A stretch of 7,090 bases of DNA from Candidatus Adiutrix sp. (GCA_031285975.1 JAITVE010000234.1:1-7090); one strand, 5' to 3'. Numbered from the stretch's first letter, positions 1 to 5,533 are shown. A program made the numbers and translations. The notes: generated by a model from the letters alone, not told the origin.

Positions 1-1
1 G

Positions 2-322
2 AAATGGATTATCCGCGACCTGGCGCGCGGTTTCGGCTTTTACTATGACACGGAGCGGGTGCGCGAACTCGATTTTCCCCCCTGCGCCGAGGGAGCCCCC
101 GACCCCGTGAACCCCGCCACCGGCCAACTGGAGGCCGCCGCCCTGGCCGACGAAGAGGAGTTGTGGCAGGAGGCCTGGCGCGGCTATTTTTCCGCCGTCG
201 CCATTGACGAGCGGGCCAACCTGCGTTTGCAGCGGCAATATATGCCCCAACGCTTTTGGCCCTATCTCACTGAAAAGCAAAATTCCCCACCCGCCGACGA
301 AAATTTTGTCGGCAAAAAATAA
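2..322 (+). CDS. DUF4130 (TIGR03915-type) putative DNA metabolism protein, 3' end only
   Basis: The reading frame is open from base 2 to the TAA at 320-322, so this is the C-terminal ~106 residues of a gene that begins upstream. The visible part has the hallmarks of the DUF4130 C-terminus: an early W-I-I-x-D-L-x-R-G-F stretch followed by Y-Y-D, a helix with E-E-E-L-W-Q-E-A-W-R-G-Y-F, then I-D-E-R-x-N-x-R-L-Q-R-Q-Y-M-P-Q-R-F-W and Y-L-T-E. In this family the protein usually sits beside a spore-photolyase-like radical SAM protein (TIGR03916 type), and the domain is distantly related to uracil-DNA glycosylases, so a DNA repair or modification role is suspected but unproven. The partner, if present, must lie upstream. 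The last ~13 residues after Y-L-T-E are a low-complexity tail encoded over an inverted repeat. Family call is confident; the biochemical role is not. Confidence 0.82.
   Translation, partial: KWIIRDLARGFGFYYDTERVRELDFPPCAEGAPDPVNPATGQLEAAALADEEELWQEAWRGYFSAVAIDERANLRLQRQYMPQRFWPYLTEKQNSPPADENFVGKK
293..313. repeat. Inverted repeat at the 3' end of the DUF4130 gene
   Basis: GCCGAC at 293-298 is the reverse complement of GTCGGC at 308-313, with the loop GAAAATTTT between them. It lies inside the last codons of the DUF4130 gene and is followed by an A-rich rather than T-rich stretch, so it does not look like an intrinsic terminator. It may simply cap the transcript or be fortuitous. Confidence 0.35.
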
Positions 323-347
323 AAATTCACCAGCCGGAGTTATGCGT

Positions 348-1109
348 ATGGATATCTGGGCGGCCCTGGGCCAGTGGGCCGAAGAGCGGCGCAAGGCGGT
401 CATCATCACCCTCATTGAGGCCCCGGCGATGCAGAGCCCCCAGGCGGGGCTCGCGGCCATTATGGCCGGGCCGGGTGTCGAGCCCAGCGGCCCTCTCACT
501 GCCGCGCCCTTTTGGGCGGAAGATTGGCTCGCCGCGCTGGAACCGGCCACGGCCACTCTGCCCCCGGCGGGCGGCCAGCGGCTGGAAACCGGCGGGCGGC
601 GCTACCTGATAGACCGCCTGGACTACGACCGCTCGGCCCTGGTGCTGGGCGGCGGCCACGTGGGCGACGCGCTGGCCCGCCTTCTGCGTTTTTTGGATTT
701 TGAAGTGACCCTGATGGACGACCGCCCCGAATTCCTGCGCGATAACGGCCCCGGCATAACCGCCCTCGAGGCCCCTTTCGAGCGGCTGACGGAACTCTTC
801 GTTGCCTCGGCCCCTGACGCGGTGGTCATCGTCACCCGCGGCCACGCCCAAGACAGCGCCTGCCTGCGCCAGGTGCTGGCCTGGCCCGAGCCGCCCCCCT
901 ACCTCGGCATGATCGGCAGCCGCAAACGGACGGCGGAAACCCTGAAAATGCTGACCGCCGAAGGTTTCCCCCCGGAGCGGCTCCAGGCTGTTCACACCCC
1001 TGTGGGCCTGAACATCGGCGCCCAAACCCCGGCAGAAATAGCCGTCTCCATAGCGGCGGAGATTATTCAGGAGTTACGGAAACGGGATAAAGAAATCGGG
1101 GCGGGCTGA
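348..1109 (+). CDS. XdhC-family molybdoenzyme maturation protein
   Basis: A 253-aa protein. The C-terminal half is the XdhC Rossmann domain: a G-G-G-H-V-G nucleotide-binding loop at residues 101-106, D-D-R-P-E-F from residue 124, G-M-I-G-S-R-K-R at 187-194, and H-T-P-V-G-L-N-I-G from residue 216. XdhC proteins bind molybdenum cofactor and assist its sulfuration and insertion into xanthine dehydrogenase-type enzymes in the cytoplasm. The N-terminal ~95 residues align poorly with the usual XdhC/CoxI domain: the G-S-x-x-R and S-G-G-C-x-E motifs cannot be found. I chose ATG 348 because GGAG at 336-339 is 8 bases away; ATG 342, in the same frame, would leave only 2 bases. The gene starts 25 bases after the DUF4130 stop, so the two may be co-transcribed. 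No molybdenum hydroxylase gene is in view, so the client enzyme is unknown. Confidence 0.88.
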   Translation: MDIWAALGQWAEERRKAVIITLIEAPAMQSPQAGLAAIMAGPGVEPSGPLTAAPFWAEDWLAALEPATATLPPAGGQRLETGGRRYLIDRLDYDRSALVLGGGHVGDALARLLRFLDFEVTLMDDRPEFLRDNGPGITALEAPFERLTELFVASAPDAVVIVTRGHAQDSACLRQVLAWPEPPPYLGMIGSRKRTAETLKMLTAEGFPPERLQAVHTPVGLNIGAQTPAEIAVSIAAEIIQELRKRDKEIGAG

Positions 1110-1110
1110 A

Positions 1111-1767
1111 TCACCCATCGCCACCCAGGGCCGGGCAGACGCGGGCCAAATCCGCCATTGGCAAGGCCCCTTCCCGGAGCACCCTGGGGCCGCCGGGGCT
1201 GACATCAATAATGGTGCTGGGCTGGCCGCCCGGGGTGGGGCCGCCGTCGATAATCAAATCAATCGTTTTGCCAAAATAGTCTTCCACCTGGTCGGCGGTT
1301 TCAGCGGGCGGGGCCCCGGCGGGGTTGGCGCTGGTGCCGGTGAGGCCGCGATCCGCCATGCGCACCAAAAGCCGGATGGCGGGCAGTTCCTCCACCCGCA
1401 GGCCCACCGTCCGGGCCGGGCCCACCAGGCCGGGACACAGGCCCCCCTGGGCCATGAACAAGAGGGTCAGGGGGCCGGGCCAGAAGGCGGCCATCAGCCG
1501 CCCGGCCTCCGGCGGCACTTCGCGGGCGTAGCAATGCACCCGCGCTTCCTGATCCAGCAGAATCAAAAAAGTCTTGCCCTGCCGCTCTTTTTCGCCTTTG
1601 AGCCCGGCAATGCGCTCCAGCCCGGCGGCATTGTCCACCAGGCTCATCAGGCCGTAAAACGTCCCGGTGGGGCCGGCCACCACCCCGCCGTCCAACAGCG
1701 TCCGGGCCGCCGGGGCCAAATCACGACAGGCCGCCCGCTGCGGGTCTATGGATAATCGTTTCGCCAT
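1111..1767 (-). CDS. YrdC/Sua5/YciO-family protein, probable L-threonylcarbamoyladenylate synthase
   Basis: A 218-aa single-domain YrdC-fold protein. Family members condense threonine, bicarbonate and ATP into threonylcarbamoyl-AMP, the first step of t6A modification at position 37 of ANN-decoding tRNAs. Visible motifs are P-T-G-T-F-Y-G-L at residues 33-40, F-W-P-G-P-L-T-L at 95-102, V-G-L-R-V at 121-125, T-G-T-S-A-N-P-A-G at 143-151, then a D-G-G-P-T-P-G-G-Q-P-S-T-I-I-D segment and V-L-R-E-G-A near the end. The substrate-binding K-x-R motif is altered: the local sequence is L-K-G-E-K-E-R-Q-G-K-T-F (56-67). This leaves room for a YciO-like paralogue of less certain activity. The ATG at 1767 is preceded by GAGAGG (1778-1773) at 5 bases. 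It converges on the XdhC gene with one base between the stops. It is transcribed divergently from the zinc-ribbon gene. Confidence 0.85.
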   Translation of the reverse strand: MAKRLSIDPQRAACRDLAPAARTLLDGGVVAGPTGTFYGLMSLVDNAAGLERIAGLKGEKERQGKTFLILLDQEARVHCYAREVPPEAGRLMAAFWPGPLTLLFMAQGGLCPGLVGPARTVGLRVEELPAIRLLVRMADRGLTGTSANPAGAPPAETADQVEDYFGKTIDLIIDGGPTPGGQPSTIIDVSPGGPRVLREGALPMADLARVCPALGGDG

Positions 1768-1784
1768 GCTGTCCTCTCCCCGAT

Positions 1785-1814
1785 ATTTTACCAGAAAGAA
1801 GCGCTTGACTTCAA
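1785..1814 (-). promoter_or_regulatory. Candidate sigma-70 promoter for the YrdC-family gene
   Basis: On the minus strand, TTGAAG (1814-1809) and TAAAAT (1790-1785) are separated by 18 bases. Transcription would start near 1778, giving a leader of only about 11 bases with the GAGAGG ribosome-binding site at its very 5' end. The match to consensus is good but the leader is short, so this is a moderate call. Confidence 0.45.
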
Positions 1815-1834
1815 CCGTGATTTGAAGGCATAAT
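1805..1834 (+). promoter_or_regulatory. Candidate sigma-70 promoter for the small zinc-ribbon gene
   Basis: TTGACT (1805-1810) and CATAAT (1829-1834) are separated by 18 bases and each matches the sigma-70 consensus at five of six positions. The predicted start near 1841 leaves a leader of about 56 bases before the ATG at 1897. The -35 box overlaps the -35 of the divergent minus-strand promoter. Confidence 0.6.
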
Positions 1835-1882
1835 TAATTTGGTTGATGACCTCGCTACCAAGACGCGACCAACACAAACCAC

Positions 1883-1890
1883 GGAGGTGA
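1883..1890 (+). promoter_or_regulatory. Consensus ribosome-binding site of the zinc-ribbon gene
   Basis: GGAGGTGA is a perfect extended Shine-Dalgarno sequence, 6 bases before ATG 1897. It is the strongest ribosome-binding site in the window and fixes the start against the internal ATG at 1936. Confidence 0.8.
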
Positions 1891-1896
1891 CCCCTT

Positions 1897-2097
1897 ATGA
1901 CCGATACCACTGATCCCTTACAGTCTCCCGACTGCATGAAAGAAGAGACCAAACTTATCTCCGGCCCCTGCCCGCTGTGCGGCGAACTGCTGGAATTCTT
2001 CAGCGTCTCTGAGCTGCGCAACCAAAGCCGCTGCTATAACTGCAAGAAACCCTTCGACGCCAAGGCCTTCGCCGATAAACAAGGCCTGAGCATTTAA
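1897..2097 (+). CDS. Small zinc-ribbon protein (66 aa), function unknown
   Basis: A 66-residue protein with two C-x-x-C knuckles, C25-P-L-C28 and C46-Y-N-C49, 17 residues apart, the arrangement of a small zinc ribbon. The first knuckle is followed by a hydrophobic L-L-E-F-F strand and the second by K-K-P-F-D-A, typical of zinc beta-ribbons. There is a further Cys at 13 in an acidic, probably disordered N-terminus. No signal peptide or membrane segment is visible, so it is presumably cytoplasmic. It has a near-consensus promoter and a perfect ribosome-binding site, which suggests strong expression, and it stands alone between a divergent gene and a downstream hairpin. I do not recognise a named family. 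A nucleic-acid or protein-binding role is typical of such ribbons, but that is inference. Confidence 0.75.
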   Translation: MTDTTDPLQSPDCMKEETKLISGPCPLCGELLEFFSVSELRNQSRCYNCKKPFDAKAFADKQGLSI

Positions 2098-2122
2098 GTT
2101 TCTGTCCGTTTTACGGCACTGA

Positions 2123-2160
2123 CATGCCTTTGCCTTTCCTTCACGGAAGGTAAAGGCATG
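2123..2160 (+). terminator. Long hairpin after the zinc-ribbon gene, possible terminator or 3'-end structure
   Basis: CATGCCTTT (2123-2131) pairs with AAAGGCATG (2152-2160). The helix continues inward through a G-U pair, CCTT/AAGG, another G-U pair and C-G, giving about 16 pairs around a 6-base loop (2139-2144). It begins 25 bases after the stop codon. A run of T does not follow (GTGCGTTTG), so it is not a textbook intrinsic terminator; it may protect the 3' end or act with Rho. Confidence 0.5.
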
Positions 2161-2286
2161 GTGCGTTTGTGCGCGGCAATATCCCCCTCTTTTTCTTCGT
2201 CACCGCGCCGCCGCACATAAGAAAAAATCGGAAGACCTTTGTAAGAACACAATATATATGGTCAGGAAGTACAAACTACGCTTTAT

Positions 2287-2306
2287 AGTCGGCTTGCCAA
2301 GCGACT
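2287..2306. promoter_or_regulatory. Operator-like dyad overlapping the pilT promoter
   Basis: GCTTG-C-CAAGC (2292-2302) is a perfect 11-base palindrome. It is flanked by AGTC on the left and GACT on the right, with one extra G breaking full symmetry. It covers the predicted -35 box (2294-2299), the expected place for a repressor or activator site. No regulator gene is recognisable in the window. Confidence 0.4.
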
Positions 2307-2322
2307 TGCAAAATAGTATATT
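2294..2322 (+). promoter_or_regulatory. Candidate sigma-70 promoter of the pilus motor operon
   Basis: TTGCCA (2294-2299) and TATATT (2317-2322) are separated by 17 bases, the optimal spacing. Transcription would begin near 2329 and give a leader of about 62 bases containing the hairpin at 2352-2375. I see no -24/-12 sigma-54 signature here. Confidence 0.5.
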
Positions 2323-2351
2323 TAAAAAACTGCCTTAAAGAGAAGATTTTT

Positions 2352-2375
2352 GCCGCTGGCTTCACGATCAGCGGC
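2352..2375 (+). promoter_or_regulatory. Leader hairpin directly before the pilT ribosome-binding site
   Basis: GCCGCTG (2352-2358) pairs with CAGCGGC (2369-2375) around a 10-base loop. The stem ends two bases before GGAGGG (2378-2383), the ribosome-binding site that sits 7 bases from the GTG start. A stable stem this close could influence ribosome access. Confidence 0.45.
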
Positions 2376-2390
2376 GCGGAGGGTTGGCTG

Positions 2391-3473
2391 GTGGCTCAGA
2401 TAGACGCGTTTTTTAAGCTGATGCATGACGTCGGCGCTTCAGACCTTCATCTGGTCAGCGGTAACCAGCCGCTCTTGCGCCTGCGTGGCGGGCTGGAGCG
2501 GGTTCGCTACAAAATCCTGGAAAACGGCGACCTCAAGCGGATGCTCTATGAAATCGCGCCCGAGGAAAAGGTCAAGGTTTTCGAGGAATTCGGCGACGTC
2601 GATTTCGGCTATGAAATACCGGGGCTGTCCCGCTACCGCGCCAACTTTTTTAACCAAAAATGGGGCATCGGCGCTGTTTTCCGCGCCATTCCCACCAAAA
2701 TACCCACGGCCGAGGAACTGGGCCTGCCCCCGGTTCTACTGAAACTGGCCACCCTGCCCAAGGGCCTGGTGCTGGTCACCGGCCCCACCGGCAGCGGCAA
2801 GTCCAGCACCCTGGCGGCCATTGTGGATCACGCCAACCGCACCCGGCGCGACCACATCATCACCATTGAAGACCCCATCGAATTCGTCCACCACTCCAAC
2901 CAGTGCCTGGTCAACCACCGGGAACTGGGCACCCACACCCGCACCTACGCGGCCGCCCTTCGGGGGGCCCTGCGCGAAGACCCGGACATCATCATGGTGG
3001 GTGAAATGCGTGACCTGGAGACCATTGCCCTGGCCCTGGAAGCGGCCAACACCGGCCACCTGGTGTTCGGGACGCTGCACACCACCTCCGCCGCCAAAAC
3101 CGTTGACCGCATCATCGAAATTTTCCCGGCCAACATGCAGGGGCAGATTCGCGCCTCATTGGCCGACGGCCTCCGGGCCGTGATTTCCCAGGCCCTCTTC
3201 AAGCGCATTGACGTGACCGGGCGCTGCGCGGCCATGGAGATTCTGCTGGCCACCTCGGCGGTGCGCAACCTGATCCGCGACTCGAAAACCTTTCAGATGG
3301 GCACCGTCATCCAGACCGGCCGGAAATTCGGTATGCAGTCCCTGGACGACGCGCTCATGGAGCACATCCTGGCCGGGCGCATCGACCCCAACGACGCCTA
3401 CACCCATTGCCAGGACAAGGGCAAATTCCGCCAGTACCTGACCCAGCCGCCGGACGATTTTACCGACGTTTGA
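2391..3473 (+). CDS. pilT: Type IV pilus twitching motility / retraction ATPase PilT
   Basis: A 360-aa hexameric secretion-superfamily ATPase that powers pilus retraction from the cytoplasmic face of the pilus base. All diagnostic elements are present: an N-terminal A-S-D-L-H-L motif at residues 16-21, Walker A G-P-T-G-S-G-K-S-S-T at 131-140, Asp box E-D-P at 160-162, Walker B G-E-M-R-D at 204-208 with catalytic Glu205, His box residues H223 and H230, and the PilT signature A-V-R-N-L-I-R at 290-296. Length is close to the usual ~345 aa, with a short extra C-terminal tail. The GTG start at 2391 is chosen because GGAGGG lies 7 bases upstream and it places A-S-D-L-H-L at the usual distance from the N-terminus; the next ATG (2421) would cut into this region. 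It is followed after 36 bases by a paralogue in the same direction, indicating an operon. Confidence 0.95.
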   Translation: MAQIDAFFKLMHDVGASDLHLVSGNQPLLRLRGGLERVRYKILENGDLKRMLYEIAPEEKVKVFEEFGDVDFGYEIPGLSRYRANFFNQKWGIGAVFRAIPTKIPTAEELGLPPVLLKLATLPKGLVLVTGPTGSGKSSTLAAIVDHANRTRRDHIITIEDPIEFVHHSNQCLVNHRELGTHTRTYAAALRGALREDPDIIMVGEMRDLETIALALEAANTGHLVFGTLHTTSAAKTVDRIIEIFPANMQGQIRASLADGLRAVISQALFKRIDVTGRCAAMEILLATSAVRNLIRDSKTFQMGTVIQTGRKFGMQSLDDALMEHILAGRIDPNDAYTHCQDKGKFRQYLTQPPDDFTDV

Positions 3474-3509
3474 TGTTCGCCTGAATCTTCATTATATTTA
3501 AGGGTTATT

Positions 3510-4712
3510 ATGATCCAGCCTTCACATCTGGAATACATTTTTCGGAAAATCCTGGCCACCTCGGACAATATTTCCGACATCATCATCACCGAGGGGCACC
3601 CCTTCCAGGTGGAGATTGACGGCCAGCTGACCCCGGTGTACCTGGAGCCGGAAATCGACCGGCTCACCGCCTTTCAGACCGAAGCCATCGCCGTGTGCCT
3701 CCTGCGCTCCAGCCGTCGGCTGTTCCGGCAGCTTCTGGCCACGGGCAGCTGCGATTTGTCCTACTCCATCCCCGGCCGGGCCCGCTTCCGGGCCAACATT
3801 TTTTCCCAGCAGGGGAAATACAGCGTGGTCATGCGTTTGCTGGAAAACCATATCCGCACCCTGGCCGAGCTGAACCTGCCCAAGTCCTTTTACCAAATGG
3901 CCGGGGAAAAGAACGGCCTGGTCATCATTTCCGGCGCGACCTCCAGTGGCAAGTCCACCACCCTGGCCGCCATTCTGGATGAAATCAACAACAACAAAGC
4001 CGTGCACGTGGTCACCCTGGAAGACCCGGTGGAGTTCGTCCACCCGCCGAAAATGGCCACCTTCAACCAGCGGGAACTGGGCACGGATTTTCACAAATTC
4101 GCCGAGGGCCTGCGCGCGGCCATGCGCCAGTCCCCCAAGGTCATCCTCATCGGCGAGGCCCGCGACCGCGAAACCCTGGAAATCGCCCTGGCCGCCGCCG
4201 AAACCGGCCACCTGGTGTTCGCCACCATCCACGCCTCCGACGCGGGCTCCACGGTGTCCCGCATCCTGGGTTTTTTTGAACTGGATGAGGAACGGCAGAT
4301 GCGGGTGCGCCTGGCGGCCGCCCTGCGCTGGGTGGTCTGCCAGCGGCTCATGCCCCAGGAGGGCGGGGGCCGGGTGGCGGCCATGGAGATCATGGGCTCG
4401 ACCCTTTTGATAAAAGACATCATCGCCAACGGCGAAAACGAAGACCGCACCTTCTACAACGCCATCGCCAGCATGAGGCCCATGGGCTTCCAGACCTTCG
4501 ACCAGCATATCCTCGACCTGTATCACAACAAGCTGATTTCCGAGGACACGGCCCGCGTTTTCAGCAGCAAGAAAAGCGTGGTCAGCCGGGGCCTGGATTC
4601 CATAAAAGCCGAGACCGGGGACGTGGAAGGCATGGGCTATCGCCTTACCCTGGAGTCCGACCCCAGCGCCGCGACCTATTTGCCCGGCGACGCGCCGCAA
4701 ACTGAAGCCTAA
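3510..4712 (+). CDS. PilT/PilU-family ATPase, divergent second pilus motor
   Basis: A 400-aa paralogue of the preceding PilT. It keeps the catalytic core: Walker A G-A-T-S-S-G-K-S-T at residues 142-150, E-D-P at 171-173, G-E-A-R-D with Glu216, and His-box residues H234 and H241. The N-terminal motif is weaker (I-S-D-I-I-I-T-E-G in place of A-S-D-L-H-L). The PilT signature A-I-R-N-L-I-R is replaced by L-L-I-K-D-I-I-A, as expected for a PilU-like or specialised paralogue. A C-terminal extension with a K-S-V-V-S-R-G-L-D segment is present. In known systems PilU works with PilT and depends on it for retraction; pairing here suggests the same, by inference. ATG 3510 has only AGGG (3501-3504) as ribosome-binding site. 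It is followed after 37 bases, which include a small GGGG/CCCC hairpin (4717-4728), by the third operon gene. Confidence 0.88.
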   Translation: MIQPSHLEYIFRKILATSDNISDIIITEGHPFQVEIDGQLTPVYLEPEIDRLTAFQTEAIAVCLLRSSRRLFRQLLATGSCDLSYSIPGRARFRANIFSQQGKYSVVMRLLENHIRTLAELNLPKSFYQMAGEKNGLVIISGATSSGKSTTLAAILDEINNNKAVHVVTLEDPVEFVHPPKMATFNQRELGTDFHKFAEGLRAAMRQSPKVILIGEARDRETLEIALAAAETGHLVFATIHASDAGSTVSRILGFFELDEERQMRVRLAAALRWVVCQRLMPQEGGGRVAAMEIMGSTLLIKDIIANGENEDRTFYNAIASMRPMGFQTFDQHILDLYHNKLISEDTARVFSSKKSVVSRGLDSIKAETGDVEGMGYRLTLESDPSAATYLPGDAPQTEA

Positions 4713-4749
4713 CGACGGGGCCTGCCCCTGCATAATAAAGTGACCGCCC

Positions 4750-5517
4750 ATGCAACTTGAGTGTTCCAACTGCCAAAAAATTCTGAACCTGCCCGACGCC
4801 AAGCTGCCGGTGGGTCGGCCTTTCACCTTCACCTGCCCGCACTGCCGGCAGAAGAATTCGGCCATTATCCCGGTCTCCGAAGAGGCCCCGCCGCAGCCGG
4901 AGATGACCCAGCCGCCGACAGACCCCCAGTCGGAAGATCACCACCGCCGCTCCACGGATATTCCCGGCGGGGATCGCCGCCAGTCTTCAGTGAAAGACCG
5001 CCGCCAGTCCTCAGCCGAGCAGCCGCCCCGGCCGGGGCCGAGCTATCTCGGCGCCGACGAAAATTTCTCGGGCTCGGCGGCCGACGGCCACTCCAAAGCC
5101 CTGGTGGTCTATGACGACGAACAGATTGGCGAAGCCCTGGCCGCCAAGCTCGAAGCCCTGGGCTTTGAGGCCACCGTGGCCGTCAACCTGCGTGACGCGG
5201 CCAAGCACTTGAAATTCGCCAGCTTCGATATCGCCCTGGTGCAGGAGGATTATTACGGCGCCTCCCTGGTCAGCAACCATTTGCTGAAATCCATCCAAAA
5301 CCTGGACAGCCAGACCCGGCGGGCCATGCGGGTGGTGCTCATCAGCCCCACCATGACCACCCTGGACGACCTTCTGGCCTTCAGCCTTTCCTTTGACGCG
5401 GTGGTCAACAAGGCTGACCTCGAGACCATCGACCGCATTCTCATGAGCGTGATGGCCCGCGCCAAAAAGTTCTACGCCGTCTACCGGGAAATTCTCACCG
5501 AGCACGGCTTCGACTGA
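4750..5517 (+). CDS. Zinc-ribbon / pseudo-receiver fusion protein, probable pilus-motor accessory factor
   Basis: A 255-aa protein with three parts. Residues 1-34 form an MJ0042-type zinc ribbon (C5-x-x-C8 and C29-P-H-C32 with L-P-D and L-P-V-G between). Residues 35-114 are a Pro- and Arg-rich, probably disordered linker with a tandem 8-residue repeat. Residues 116-250 resemble a response-regulator receiver domain: K-A-L-V-V-Y-D-D-E with the acidic pair D122/D123, F-D-I-A-L-V-Q at 159-165, S199 after a V-V-L-I strand, and K221. The usual phospho-acceptor Asp at the end of strand 3 is Gln165, although Asp167 lies two residues on. It therefore looks like a pseudo-receiver. There is no output domain, signal peptide or membrane segment. 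Its place as last gene of the PilT operon suggests a role in motor control or polar localisation, loosely like the atypical receiver of Myxococcus FrzS. The start has only a weak ribosome-binding site. Confidence 0.8.
   Translation: MQLECSNCQKILNLPDAKLPVGRPFTFTCPHCRQKNSAIIPVSEEAPPQPEMTQPPTDPQSEDHHRRSTDIPGGDRRQSSVKDRRQSSAEQPPRPGPSYLGADENFSGSAADGHSKALVVYDDEQIGEALAAKLEALGFEATVAVNLRDAAKHLKFASFDIALVQEDYYGASLVSNHLLKSIQNLDSQTRRAMRVVLISPTMTTLDDLLAFSLSFDAVVNKADLETIDRILMSVMARAKKFYAVYREILTEHGFD
4972..5019 (+). repeat. 24-base tandem repeat encoding D-R-R-Q-S-S units
   Basis: Two adjacent 24-base units (4972-4995 and 4996-5019) encode D-R-R-Q-S-S-V-K and D-R-R-Q-S-S-A-E, residues 75-90 of the zinc-ribbon/pseudo-receiver protein. 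The DNA units are nearly identical over their first 17 bases and diverge at the ends, so this is an in-frame duplication in the linker. A related H-R-R-S-T motif precedes it. Confidence 0.75.
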
Positions 5518-5533
5518 TTTTTGACGAAAAAAT

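Larger units (their letters stand above)
2161..2390. other. AT-rich intergenic control region before the pilus motor operon
   Basis: The gap between the zinc-ribbon gene and the first motor gene is 293 bases overall. After the hairpin it becomes AT-rich, unlike the coding sequence on both sides, and holds the candidate promoter, the dyad and the leader hairpin described separately. I see no convincing small gene and no known riboswitch; in particular I could not find the conserved core of a c-di-GMP (GEMM) riboswitch, which was worth checking ahead of a pilus gene. Confidence 0.6.

Noticed and set aside
204..347. Longer N-terminus for the XdhC-family protein starting at 204
   Set aside because: It would overlap the DUF4130 coding sequence by over 100 bases, and the extra residues look like a frame shadow. 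The GGAG at 336-339 supports ATG 348.
327..1025. 232-codon open frame on the minus strand opposite the XdhC-family gene
   Set aside because: It is a shadow of a gene with clear Rossmann motifs; its translation is low-complexity and shows no family features.
2161..2390. c-di-GMP or other riboswitch ahead of pilT
   Set aside because: No conserved aptamer core such as the GEMM purine-rich and GGACGC-type segments could be found; only short hairpins are present.
3470..3498. Promoter-like pair TTGATG, 17-base spacer, TATATT between the two motor genes
   Set aside because: Transcription would begin about 5 bases before the ATG, so the AGGG ribosome-binding site would be lost. The tight spacing fits an operon better. 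A leaderless transcript remains a remote possibility.
3522..4865. 447-codon open frame on the minus strand opposite the second motor ATPase
   Set aside because: It is antisense to a gene with complete ATPase motifs, its translation is Gly/His/Gln-rich with no recognisable domain, and long antisense frames are expected in GC-rich coding DNA.
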